From an uncultured Clostridia bacterium (GTDB taxonomy: Bacteria > Bacillota > Clostridia > Christensenellales > Borkfalkiaceae), in contig CALVMR010000018.1 of the NCBI GenBank assembly GCA_944346885.1, forward strand, positions 105,294 to 169,293: a stretch of DNA of 64,000 bases. Reading direction: 5' to 3'. Below are positions 31,901-40,380 of this stretch, piece after piece (positions within the stretch are counted from its first letter, which is position 1; each line of letters opens with the position of its first letter). The position numbers and the translations under genes were made by a program. The notes beneath the pieces were generated by a model. It saw only the letters and a list, made by a program, of their open reading frames with translations, was not told where the DNA came from and ran no database searches.

Positions 31901-34363
31901 TATTTGGATGCGGAGCGCGGCAAGGTCGCGGACATCACCTATCAAAACAGCGTGATGTGGAACTACGCGGCGGGGCAGGCGCTGCAACTCGGCTCTGAAT
32001 CCTGCGCCGATTACTACAACAACATCGTGTTCCGCAATGTGGATATCATCCACAATGACAGCGGCTGCGCGCTGAGCATCGAAAACATGGATTCGGCGCA
32101 ATATACAAATATTTATTATGACGATATCCGCATCGAAGCGGATGCAGGCGCCGCCGCCTCTTCTTCGCTCATTTCCATCCGTATCAGCGACAACTATTAT
32201 GCGAGCGACGTGGAACGCGGCACGATAGACAACGTTGTGTACAGCAATATTTCCTATCTCGGCACGCATGCGAACCGCGGCATCCTCCTCAGCGGCTGCG
32301 ATGCGGAGCATATGATCCGGAACGTTTCTTTCTGCAACGTGCGCATGGGGGATAAGGTGCTCAATGCGTCCAATGCGAATCTCTCCAAAAACGCATACGT
32401 CGAAAACGTGCGTTTTGGTACCGCGTCCTACAACTTTAACGCGCTTGTCCTTTCGGGGCAGCTGTTCGAGGCGGAGGATGCAGAGGCGGAGGGGATCCGC
32501 AGGTATGATTCGGAGCGCGCGAGCGGCGGGGCGTATGTGCGGGCGGATATGAACGTGCATACCACGCTCACCTACACGCTGAACGTTGCGCATTCGCGCC
32601 ATTACGTGCCGCATGCCAACGTGCTCAAATTTGCAAGCGGCGGCGTGTTCCGCGTTGCGATCGACGGGGAGGAGCTCGGCGTTGCCGTCGATACCTATGC
32701 TTCTTCCGCGACTTGGCAGGACGTCGTTTTTCCCTGCGTGTATCTCTCCGAAGGCAGGCATACGGTCACGTTTACCTGCGTCGGCAAACACGGTGCGGCG
32801 GAAGGTACCGATCTCGTTTTGGATCATATCCGCTTCGCCCCGACGGACGACGACACCTTTGAAAGCGAAAACATGGCCGTTACGGGCGCCGTGCGCGTGC
32901 AGGACGGCGCGGCGTCGGGCGGGTACTATTATCGCACGGAAGGCGCGGCGGAAGGGAGCGTCGTCACGTTTGTAACAGACAATTCCCACGCCCGCGAACG
33001 CACCCTTCGCGTAAAGCTCGCCGTCGGACCGCAGTACGGAAAAGTCGTTTTCAAAGTCAACGGCGTACAGGTCGGGGAAGAAGTGGACGCCTATGCCGCA
33101 GAAGAGGGGTTTGCGCAGTTCGAACTCGGCAGCGTGGAGCTTGCGGAGGGCACGGTCACCGTCACGGCGGAGGTGACGGGCAAAAACGAGCTTGCAGCGG
33201 GGTATGAAGCGGGCGTCGATGCGTTCAAACTCATCCCGCCGCGTAGGGGCATTATTTGGCGGACCGCGCGCATCGGCACGGGCACGCCGTCGCAAGGCGT
33301 ATCCGTGCGCAAAACGGCGAACGCGATCGGCGGCTATGTGGAAGCGACCATGCAAAAACCCGGCGATTCGCTCGCGTACAATACGCTCAACGCGCCTTTC
33401 GGCGGGTTGTACCGCATCGTATGCCTCATGCAGCAGGGACCTTCGTTCGGCATATTCGACGTGTATTTCGGTGAAACGCTGCTTGCGGAAAACGTGGATT
33501 TTTATCAGCCCGCGGAAGGCAGCAACGAATACGATTTCGGCATTGCGGAATTGCAGCAGGGATCGGTCAACCGCATCCGCTTTGTGAGCAAGGGCAAAAA
33601 CGAAGCCGTTACGGGCGCGGCGTACGTTCTCGGCGTGTACGATTTTAAATTCCTGCCCGCCGACGGGTATGACGACGTTCCCGCGGCGGTCGATCCCGTT
33701 ACGGAAACGCGGGCGGTGGATCCCGCTTCGTGCGCCTATCTTGAATTTGCCTTTGACGGGTTGGCGTCGGGCGATCGGCTTACCGCCGAGATCGCGTTCG
33801 GCGGCGAAACGGTGAGCAAAATAACGTATCTCATTTCATCCGGCAACAGTATCTTGATCGACGTTGCGGATTCGCGCATGACGGAGAGCGGGGAATACAC
33901 CTTCACGTTTTCCGCGGCAAAATTTGCCGCGCCGAAGGCGGTGCAGCCGGCGGGCGTGACCGTCTATGCGCGGGAGGTAAACATCTTCGGTTCCTCCGAA
34001 GGCTGGTACACGCCGCCCGGAGGCAGCGGTTCGACCATCGCCGTCGAAAACGGCGCCGCAACCGTCACAAAGGGCAGCGCGTCCTTTACATGGGTGACCA
34101 AAACGTTTACGATCGATCCTGCCGCAACGCAGTATCTTGTGTACGACTGCACGTCGGTGAACGGATCGTATGCGATCAAACTTGAAAACCCGGACGGAAG
34201 CGGAAACGATATCGTGCTGGTCAACGATACTTCCGCAACGGGCAGGCAGTTTGTGGACCTGACGGGCTTTATCGAGGAAGCGGGAGACTATACTTTAAAA
34301 ATATTCAATGTGGGCGGTACGAACGTGCGGTTCGGCGATATGTGGCTGCTGTCGGCACAGTGA
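28964..34363 (+). CDS. Giant multidomain lipoprotein with GH28/GH49-like beta-helix (1,799 aa)
   Basis: Surface lipoprotein with lipobox LAGC (Cys26). Approximate order: a His/Cys-rich segment (THTFSTEWTYNESEHWH to CSVCGY, 35-85); acidic linker; CBM96-like domain (146-313); Big_2 Ig-like (322-405); second CBM96-like (412-590); helical spacer (594-667); beta-sandwich (668-790) containing LQIFTNPV; right-handed beta-helix (809-1156) with NNDGMD near 948, TIDDGITIKG near 967 and GQALQLGSE; then three CBM6/35-like domains, an Ig-like domain and a GWYT C-terminal module. The sandwich-plus-helix layout and Asp motifs resemble clan GH-N enzymes (GH28 polygalacturonase, GH49 dextranase), but Gln replaces the usual His of the GHG motif. 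GTG at 28964 after GGGGGAG; TTG three bases earlier is possible. Paralogue at 53323. Confidence 0.82.
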   Translation: MKNGIKRLVCVCLAAFLACSIFLAGCASAEKDPAHTHTFSTEWTYNESEHWHAATCEHTSERSGVGPHVMNGNTCSVCGYVEEEEEPSVPSGNVEGVSFGTATPESMPAQPALAKDEIVEPAPEEEEQPVMPERTEPVAPHSMAAADTGWVQTNNTAVNNGDGNLRVTMGNTRVAFLKFDLSGYAEKIDYAMLRVCLQRIDSGYRYGRYHLGVYEYIGPLGNDWSSATLQGKEAGPELADMVGSVQDDKIAELNIGKELGGYYYADITEWVQAKKEEGATVVTLILLNQTDNDGKSTVFLERNAEGKQPALLFGADRGAVEITDVGVEAEKLTLYTNETNKRIAADPQPGWAGNRGVFYESSEQSVVTVDAAGRLTPVGIGKATVTVSAACGTASHSVEVTVEEAPQGGWNRQLSPVADTDIRYLKSDASTATTNYADETELYVSDYNVNKNDTEYYNRSLLSFDLSSFGGASFASAVLRLTVSRNTLTNDLVNVRVYAVQDFDLSTITFDSYERMHDDPIGSYEVLSKKAGDVVEIDLTSWLNEHFSEELDVVTLVIELETEKNGGTRSQFAFYASEAEDEAVRPVLTVEGTDVAGIEAENQAAAQEVIDAIAAIGTVDADSWAKITQAIIDYNALTDVQKRLVTNVQTLKDAQTAFDEAGAEAGANAIIYPKPEGYMTSVTDEYEARYHVAVGNKKVPVYPAQSVYNGDLANVSSFVRFDFIGEVTVDILVNFDFKEVAVRPLSAGVTPEVNGRHVRLHLTAAGNLSVEFDNDTTHNLQIFTNPVYNYDFSDENVYNIVRVEAGAHEPDEILARAGAGKTNVFWFEPGIHTFGNYDTDVFFVPSNSVVYLEGGSVFEGRLHAKEANNIKIVGSGIISGEKLTRAMPLEGGGTTDNYPAYFMVLHTCTNVEINGIVLSDSPHWTFVPIESEQVYVNNLRIVGQHRSNNDGMDITNCRNVTVNNCYTRTIDDGITIKGKYLDAERGKVADITYQNSVMWNYAAGQALQLGSESCADYYNNIVFRNVDIIHNDSGCALSIENMDSAQYTNIYYDDIRIEADAGAAASSSLISIRISDNYYASDVERGTIDNVVYSNISYLGTHANRGILLSGCDAEHMIRNVSFCNVRMGDKVLNASNANLSKNAYVENVRFGTASYNFNALVLSGQLFEAEDAEAEGIRRYDSERASGGAYVRADMNVHTTLTYTLNVAHSRHYVPHANVLKFASGGVFRVAIDGEELGVAVDTYASSATWQDVVFPCVYLSEGRHTVTFTCVGKHGAAEGTDLVLDHIRFAPTDDDTFESENMAVTGAVRVQDGAASGGYYYRTEGAAEGSVVTFVTDNSHARERTLRVKLAVGPQYGKVVFKVNGVQVGEEVDAYAAEEGFAQFELGSVELAEGTVTVTAEVTGKNELAAGYEAGVDAFKLIPPRRGIIWRTARIGTGTPSQGVSVRKTANAIGGYVEATMQKPGDSLAYNTLNAPFGGLYRIVCLMQQGPSFGIFDVYFGETLLAENVDFYQPAEGSNEYDFGIAELQQGSVNRIRFVSKGKNEAVTGAAYVLGVYDFKFLPADGYDDVPAAVDPVTETRAVDPASCAYLEFAFDGLASGDRLTAEIAFGGETVSKITYLISSGNSILIDVADSRMTESGEYTFTFSAAKFAAPKAVQPAGVTVYAREVNIFGSSEGWYTPPGGSGSTIAVENGAATVTKGSASFTWVTKTFTIDPAATQYLVYDCTSVNGSYAIKLENPDGSGNDIVLVNDTSATGRQFVDLTGFIEEAGDYTLKIFNVGGTNVRFGDMWLLSAQ

Positions 34364-34399
34364 CCCCCGCACGGCAAAAAACCGCAACGGAGAAGTGGC

Positions 34400-36439
34400 A
34401 TGCATCGCTTGGTAAAACAACTTACATTGGAAGAAAAGGCAAAACTTACGGTGGGAATCGACCGCTGGCAGACGGCGGCGATCCCGCGGCTCGGCATCCC
34501 GTCCATTCGGATGAACGACGGGCCGAACGGGGTGCGCAAGGAGGACGAGAGCGTCTTTGACGAAGTGAACGGGCACGGGAGCTTCCCCGCAACTTGCTTT
34601 CCCTGCATTTCCGCGCTGGCAAACTCTTGGGACGCGCAGCTGTGCCGCGGCGTTGCGGGGCAGCTGGGCGCGCAGGCGAAGGCGCTGGGGGTAAACGTTT
34701 TGCTCGGCCCCGGCATCAACCACAAGCGCACGCCCGTCGGCGGAAGAAATTTCGAATATTTTTCGGAGGACCCGCATTTGACGGGCGAGTTGGCGTCTGC
34801 ATACGTGGAGGGCTTGCAGGAAACGGGCGTGGCGTGTTCCCTCAAACATTTTTACGGGAACAACACGGAGTACAACCGTTTTCACGTAAACGTGAAGATG
34901 AGCGAACGCGCGCGGCGCGAGATCTATCTCCCCGCCTTCGAGCGGGTGGTGCGCGGGGCAAAGCCGCGTACCGTAATGGCGGCGTACAACCGTTTGGACG
35001 GGGTGTATTGCAGCGAAAACGAGCGTGTGCTCAACGGTATTTTGCGCGGCGAGTGGGGGTTTGAAGGGCTTGTCGTCTCCGATTGGGACGCCGTGCACGA
35101 TAAGGTAGCCTCCGTTCGGGCGGGCTGCGATCTGGAAATGCCGTTCCGCAGCGAGGAGACCGTGCGCGCCGTTATTCAAGCGGTGCAAAGCGGCGCGCTG
35201 CGCGAAGAGGCGCTGGATCGCTGCGTAGACAGGATCCTCTGCCTGATCGACGACGTAAAGGATAACTGCCAAAACGCGGCGCCCGTCGATTGGCAGGGGG
35301 CGCACCGCGCCGCGGTCGCGGCGGCGGAAAAGTGCGCCGTGCTGCTCAAAAACACGGGCGGCGTGCTGCCGCTGGAAGGATCGTATTGTTTTATCGGGGC
35401 GCAGGCGCGGGAAAACAGCTACCAAGGCGGCGGCAGTTCGCATGTAAATACGCCGTTTGTGCCGAACGTGCTGGCGGAAGCGGAAAAACTGACGGGGAAG
35501 CGCATTCCCTTTGCTCGCGGGTATTCGTACGCGGAGGGCGGCGCGGCGGAGGAAAACGCCGCCTTGGCGGAGGAAGCGGCGGCGCTGGCGCGGGCGCATG
35601 CCGTGGCGGTCGTTTTTCTCGGTTATAACGAAAACGTGGAAACGGAGAGCCGAGACCGCGCGGATATTTCTCTCCCCGCGGCGCAAAACGAGCTGGTCGC
35701 GCGGCTGTGCGCGGCGGGCTGCAAAGTGGTCGCGGTGCTGTTTACGGGGGCGCCGGTCGAAATGCCGTGGGCGGAGAGCGTGCAGGCGATCTTGCAGGTC
35801 GGGCTGGCGGGCGAAGGCAGCGGTTTGGCTGCGGCGCGGCTGCTGCTCGGTTTGGAAAACCCGTCCGGCAGGCTTGCGGAAACATACCCCCGCCGTTTGG
35901 AGGATAATCCGAGCTATCCCTATTACGCCGCCGACCCGGATGTGTTGGAGTACGGGGAAGGGATCTTTACGGGCTACCGGTACTATGTAACGGAAAACGT
36001 AAAGCCGCTGTTCCCCTTCGGGTACGGGCTGAGCTACACCGATTTTTCGTACGGCGGCATCGCCGCGGAAGAGGAGGGCGGGCGCATCCGCCTAGACGTG
36101 ACGGTGCGCAACACGGGCAAGCGCGCGGGCGGCACGCTCGTACAGTGGTATGTTTCCTGCCCGCAGGGCGCCGAGCGCCCCGCCGCGGAATTGAAGGCGT
36201 TTTCCAAAGTGTACCTCGCCGCGGGGGAGAGCGCCGCGGTGCGGCTGTATGTTGAAAAAAGCGCGCTTTCCCGTTACGACGAGCATCGAGGCGGGTGGGC
36301 GTTCGATGAGGGCGAATACACGTTTTCGCTTCGTTCGGATTGTTTTACGGTCATCGGCGCGGCGGCGCTTACGCTCGGCGCCGAAGAAAAAACAAAAAAC
36401 CTGTTTGAAGAGAAAGAGCGAAGGGCTTTTGCCCGTTAA
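34400..36439 (+). CDS. Glycoside hydrolase family 3 (beta-glycosidase), intracellular
   Basis: A 679-residue GH3 enzyme without a signal peptide. The N-terminal barrel shows LGIPSIRMNDGPNGVR, LGPGINHKRTPVGGRNFEYFS, SLKHFYGNN (Lys-His) and GLVVSDWDAVHD, with the nucleophile at Asp228. The second alpha/beta domain carries VVFLGYNENVETESRDR, and a C-terminal fibronectin-like domain follows (VRNTGKRAGGTLVQWYVS). The residues around KHFYGNNTEYNR are those of beta-glucosidase/exo-glycosidase members. It most likely removes non-reducing beta-linked sugars from oligosaccharides imported by the operon's ABC system. ATG at 34400 after GGAGAAGTGGC; 36 bases from the upstream gene and 9 from the downstream gene. 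Confidence 0.92.
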   Translation: MHRLVKQLTLEEKAKLTVGIDRWQTAAIPRLGIPSIRMNDGPNGVRKEDESVFDEVNGHGSFPATCFPCISALANSWDAQLCRGVAGQLGAQAKALGVNVLLGPGINHKRTPVGGRNFEYFSEDPHLTGELASAYVEGLQETGVACSLKHFYGNNTEYNRFHVNVKMSERARREIYLPAFERVVRGAKPRTVMAAYNRLDGVYCSENERVLNGILRGEWGFEGLVVSDWDAVHDKVASVRAGCDLEMPFRSEETVRAVIQAVQSGALREEALDRCVDRILCLIDDVKDNCQNAAPVDWQGAHRAAVAAAEKCAVLLKNTGGVLPLEGSYCFIGAQARENSYQGGGSSHVNTPFVPNVLAEAEKLTGKRIPFARGYSYAEGGAAEENAALAEEAAALARAHAVAVVFLGYNENVETESRDRADISLPAAQNELVARLCAAGCKVVAVLFTGAPVEMPWAESVQAILQVGLAGEGSGLAAARLLLGLENPSGRLAETYPRRLEDNPSYPYYAADPDVLEYGEGIFTGYRYYVTENVKPLFPFGYGLSYTDFSYGGIAAEEEGGRIRLDVTVRNTGKRAGGTLVQWYVSCPQGAERPAAELKAFSKVYLAAGESAAVRLYVEKSALSRYDEHRGGWAFDEGEYTFSLRSDCFTVIGAAALTLGAEEKTKNLFEEKERRAFAR

Positions 36440-36448
36440 GGAGGAAAC

Positions 36449-39400
36449 ATGAGAAAAAAGTGGCTGGTCGTCGTGCTTGCGGTCTTGTCGTGCGTCTTTG
36501 CGGCGATCGGGCTGGTCGGCTGCACGGACGCGGGCGGCGGATCGGGAAAGCCGTTTTCGGAGGAGAAGGACGGCGTTTATGCCATCGGCTTGGAAAAGGA
36601 CCAACGCTGGCGGTTTTCGGCGGAGGGCGAACTGCTCGGCGCGGATATTTATACGGACGGGCAGTGGGAGCAGGTGCTTGCCGGCGGGACCTTGTTCGTC
36701 TCCTCCGTGCTGGACGCGGAGGCGGTATCCGTCACCGCCGAAGAGGGCGCGGCGCTGCGCATTGCGGGCGAAAATTGGGAGGCGGTGTATTCCTTTTCGG
36801 AAGATTCTCCCTTTTTAAAGCGTGCGTTTACGTGGACGTTCCCCGCGGATACCGAAGAGCTTCCGCTCGGCGCGATGTGCTTTTACTTGAACACGGCGGA
36901 AGAAAAATATTTGCAGGAGCGCGGGTTCATCGGCAGCTATTCGGAGGCGGATACGGGTATGAATTCCTCCGTTTACATCATAAACGGGCTGCCCGCCATC
37001 TATTCAAACGTCTTTAACGACGCCGAATCGCTTGCGGTGAGCGTCGTGCTGGACCGCGAGGCAACGTCTGCCGCGTTTCAGCTTGCGTGCCGCTTCTTCA
37101 ACCAGAGCAGGGGATCGGCGCGGCTGGGCTTTTATTCGGCGGCGGGCACGGCGGAAACGGGCGAGGAGTACAGCTACGTCGATCATGTGGAACTGAGCGA
37201 CGGCGAAACGACGGATTATTACGACCAGCTCGGCATGATCCGCAGCTGCCTTACCCGCATTTCTCCCCTCGACTTCGATGCGCTTGCCGCTTCCGACAAC
37301 AAAACGGTACAGGATTACGATACCCTTGCCGTCGGGCTGGTGAACGAACTTTTGGACGAGCGCGCGGTCAGCGAACAGCTGCTGTATTCGTTCGTGCCGT
37401 ACGCCTATTCGACGGGCTGGGGCGAATCCTTTACTTCGCTGATGATCCTGCGCGGGCTCGTAAAGTACGCGGCGTATACGGGCGACGCGCAGCTGATGGC
37501 GGAAACGGAGCAGCTGGCTCTGGCGTTCACGCAGACGGTGAACGGGCGCAGCTGGATCGAAGACCTCGGCTTCGGACCCTTCCTGCACTATTCGTACGCG
37601 GGCTCCTTTTCGGACGGGGACAACCCCGAAATGGGCTCCAACCTGTTGGGCACGTTTAAGTACTTCGACCGCGTAAACGCCCTCGGCGAGATCGCTTTGT
37701 ATACGGGCAACGAACAGATCGCCGATGCGTTCATGAGCCTCGTGCCGCTCATCCGCGAGCACTTGGTGGGGGAGGAGTATTACCAACCCGTCAGTTACAG
37801 CCTCGCCACGTTGGAGCCGTACGCCGGCACCGACCGCGGCGGCAGCGCCGGCGGGGCGGCGATCTGGGGGCATATCAACTATTTGGCGTACGCGCTTACC
37901 GACGGCGGCGACCCGCTGCACGAGACCTACCTTTCCGACGCCGTCGGTTCGCTCAAACGCGCGGCGAACCTCGGCTTCGAGCAGATGTGGGCGATCCGCG
38001 ACGCGCCCAAGCCGACTTCCGTCGGCTGGACGGTGCGCGGGCTGCTGAGCTGCTACGAGGAGACGGGGGAGGAAGAGCTGCTGCGCCTTGCCGAACGCAC
38101 GGTAAAGGGGCTGTATCACTTCTATTATTACGGAAACGACCCGTACATCACCTTCGGCAGCGGCGGGCTGGGCATTGCCTGCTCCTCCGAGCACTGGGAG
38201 GCGTTCATGGAGTTCGGGCAGGGGCTCTGGCTTTCGGCGGGCATTTTGAACTACTCCGCGGAAAAGGAGATCCTGGACCTGTACGCCTCGGCATACTATG
38301 CGGGGCTGTGGTTCTTCCCCGTCAACCTCGGCGGGATCAGCACCCATTCGAACGCGAATTTTTACGAGTGGGCGGAGTCGATGTATGTGCCCTTTGAATT
38401 TGCGGGCGGCAGGCTCAACGACCCCGCGCTCGCGGCGGGCGATCAGAGCATCTACCGCTTGACGAAAGAGGTGTACGGCGCGGGCGAGCTGTTCAATTTG
38501 CACATGCTGTTTGAAGCGTACGGAAAGTCTACCAACAGGCTGGTCGTCGTGTGCAGCCCGACGGCGGTGTCGCAGCGGGCGTCGCAAACCGAACAGACCT
38601 TCCGCCTGTACAACGCCTCGTCGCAGCCGCAGAAAACGACGCTGCTGCTGCGCGGGTTCGGCGAAGGGACGTATACGCTCGCCAAAGACGGAAAAACGTG
38701 GCAGACCCTTTCCGCCGCGCAGATGCGCAACGGGATCGCGTTGGAGCTTGCCGCGGGCGAAACGTTTTTGCTGCGCGCGGAAAAAAGTTCCTCCTCGTCG
38801 GCGGCGGAAGCCGTTGCGGAGGGCAGCGTTTCGCTGGCGCAAACCGAGGGGACGCACAACAGCGCTTCGTTTACGGCGTCCGGCGTTCCGGGGGCGGCTT
38901 CCTACCTTTTGGAGGTAAGTTCTTCCTCCGCGTTCGGGGCGGATACCAAAACGTATTACGCTGCCGACGGGGCGTTCCGCCTCTCCTTTGCGGACGGAAA
39001 AACGATCTTTGTGCGGGCGGCGGCGCTCACCGCAGACGGGCGCGCCACCGCGTATTCGCAGACGCTGCAATATGCCGCGGACGGCGTGATCACGCTGGCG
39101 GACGACGACTTTTCTTCCGTCTCCGGCTGGACTGCCGTCAACACAGACCTGCGTTCGGACGGGGTGCTCGGCATCATGAACATCCTTGCGGGCGATATCG
39201 GGTACGGCGTAAGTTCGATCGAAAAAACATTTACCGTGACCCTTTCGGAGGGGGTGCTCTTCGAGTTTATCCCGTACGGAAAGGTGCCCGGTTCGCGCTG
39301 GGATCTTACCCTCTCGCTCGGCGGCACGCAGAAAACGCTCGTTTCGGAAGAGGCAGGTCTTGGCGGTGGGTACGTGTTTGCCATGGAAGAGCTGTTCCCC

Positions 39401-40363
39401 GGCGTGTCGGGCGAGCGGCAGGTCACCGTCCGCTTGGATGTAAAAGGGTACAACCGCAGCTTTATGATCGAGCGCGTGCGCTTCGTCAAGCCGGTGGAAA
39501 ACAGCGCGAGCCGTTCGTATGAAAACCTGCTGGCAGGCGCCTTTGCGGGGGAATTGCAGCACGAACTGCGCGCGGGGTCGCTGGTGCTTTCCAACGAAAA
39601 CGCGGGGGAAACGTATTTCCGCACGTTTACGACGCAAGCCATCGATCTCGGCGGCAGCGCCCCCGTTTCCTACTTCCGCATCACGCTGAGCGGCGCGCGG
39701 ATCTTGGATCGGGTGCAGGTGCAAATTTGGGATACGAACCAAAGCACGAAGTATTACGAATCCGTGCTGAACGTGAGCACGGGGCTGGTGCTCGACTTTG
39801 ACGCGAACGGCAGCGGGCGCCTTGCGGCGTATCCCTTCGGGGCGCGGCAGTACGTTGTGAAGATCGCGCCCGTGAGCGAGGCGGAACAGGCAACGGTCGT
39901 CTCCGCTTTTGCGGGGGCAAAGGCGGATTACTCGGATGCGGCAAACGTGCTGGCTCCTTCCGTTTCCGCGCCCTCCGTTTCCGTGACGGTAACGAGCGAT
40001 CTTTCGCAAAACGGATACCTTGTTTTCGATGCGGATATGGCGGCGGGCGGCAATGCGGCATGGAAGCTGTATGTGCGCGATACGCAGACGGGCGCGATGG
40101 CGGAAATGCGCATCCCGCAGGAGATCGAGGGGTTTGCTTCCGCCGAAGACTACGCGAACGGCGTAAACAACGGCTATTATTTCCGCGAAAAGGCGGGGCT
40201 GTTCGTCTACGATCTGCGCGCGATCATGGGCGCGGTGCTGGGCGAAGAGGCGGTTTCGGGAGAACGTTCGTATGAATTTGTGATCGAAGTTTCTTCCGGA
40301 AGCATGCAGGTAAATCAGTTCTATTTGACAAATGCAAACGCGCGGGCGTCGGTTTGCGCATAA
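36449..40363 (+). CDS. 1,304-aa lipoprotein with unrecognised alpha-helical catalytic-like domain
   Basis: Signal peptide with lipobox LVGC (Cys25). Residues ~30-260 are beta-rich. Residues ~290-700 are an alpha-helical repeat region reminiscent of (alpha/alpha)6 barrels of glycosidases and lyases. It contains LGTFKYFDRVNALGEIAL, DRGGSAGGAAIWGHINYL, DAPKPTSVGWTVRG, GIACSSEHWEAFMEFGQGLW and TKEVYGAGELFNLHMLF. The same motifs, in the same order, occur in the signal-less protein at 47927. I recognise no CAZy family. A fibronectin-III-like domain (~790-875) and three beta-sandwich domains follow to the C-terminus. ATG at 36449 with AAGGAGG. Position in the operon implies an extracellular enzyme acting on the target glycan; activity is inferred, not shown. 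Confidence 0.78.
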   Translation: MRKKWLVVVLAVLSCVFAAIGLVGCTDAGGGSGKPFSEEKDGVYAIGLEKDQRWRFSAEGELLGADIYTDGQWEQVLAGGTLFVSSVLDAEAVSVTAEEGAALRIAGENWEAVYSFSEDSPFLKRAFTWTFPADTEELPLGAMCFYLNTAEEKYLQERGFIGSYSEADTGMNSSVYIINGLPAIYSNVFNDAESLAVSVVLDREATSAAFQLACRFFNQSRGSARLGFYSAAGTAETGEEYSYVDHVELSDGETTDYYDQLGMIRSCLTRISPLDFDALAASDNKTVQDYDTLAVGLVNELLDERAVSEQLLYSFVPYAYSTGWGESFTSLMILRGLVKYAAYTGDAQLMAETEQLALAFTQTVNGRSWIEDLGFGPFLHYSYAGSFSDGDNPEMGSNLLGTFKYFDRVNALGEIALYTGNEQIADAFMSLVPLIREHLVGEEYYQPVSYSLATLEPYAGTDRGGSAGGAAIWGHINYLAYALTDGGDPLHETYLSDAVGSLKRAANLGFEQMWAIRDAPKPTSVGWTVRGLLSCYEETGEEELLRLAERTVKGLYHFYYYGNDPYITFGSGGLGIACSSEHWEAFMEFGQGLWLSAGILNYSAEKEILDLYASAYYAGLWFFPVNLGGISTHSNANFYEWAESMYVPFEFAGGRLNDPALAAGDQSIYRLTKEVYGAGELFNLHMLFEAYGKSTNRLVVVCSPTAVSQRASQTEQTFRLYNASSQPQKTTLLLRGFGEGTYTLAKDGKTWQTLSAAQMRNGIALELAAGETFLLRAEKSSSSSAAEAVAEGSVSLAQTEGTHNSASFTASGVPGAASYLLEVSSSSAFGADTKTYYAADGAFRLSFADGKTIFVRAAALTADGRATAYSQTLQYAADGVITLADDDFSSVSGWTAVNTDLRSDGVLGIMNILAGDIGYGVSSIEKTFTVTLSEGVLFEFIPYGKVPGSRWDLTLSLGGTQKTLVSEEAGLGGGYVFAMEELFPGVSGERQVTVRLDVKGYNRSFMIERVRFVKPVENSASRSYENLLAGAFAGELQHELRAGSLVLSNENAGETYFRTFTTQAIDLGGSAPVSYFRITLSGARILDRVQVQIWDTNQSTKYYESVLNVSTGLVLDFDANGSGRLAAYPFGARQYVVKIAPVSEAEQATVVSAFAGAKADYSDAANVLAPSVSAPSVSVTVTSDLSQNGYLVFDADMAAGGNAAWKLYVRDTQTGAMAEMRIPQEIEGFASAEDYANGVNNGYYFREKAGLFVYDLRAIMGAVLGEEAVSGERSYEFVIEVSSGSMQVNQFYLTNANARASVCA

Positions 40364-40380
40364 GAAAAAGGAGGAAAACG

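Noticed and set aside
30287..33355. 1,022-codon minus-strand frame inside the 1,799-aa gene
   Set aside because: Shadow of a beta-helix protein with strong codon bias; composition rich in Arg/His/Val with no domain.
37004..40009. 1,001-codon minus-strand frame opposite the 1,304-aa lipoprotein
   Set aside because: The sense frame has signal peptide, ribosome site, domain motifs and a paralogue; the antisense frame has none.
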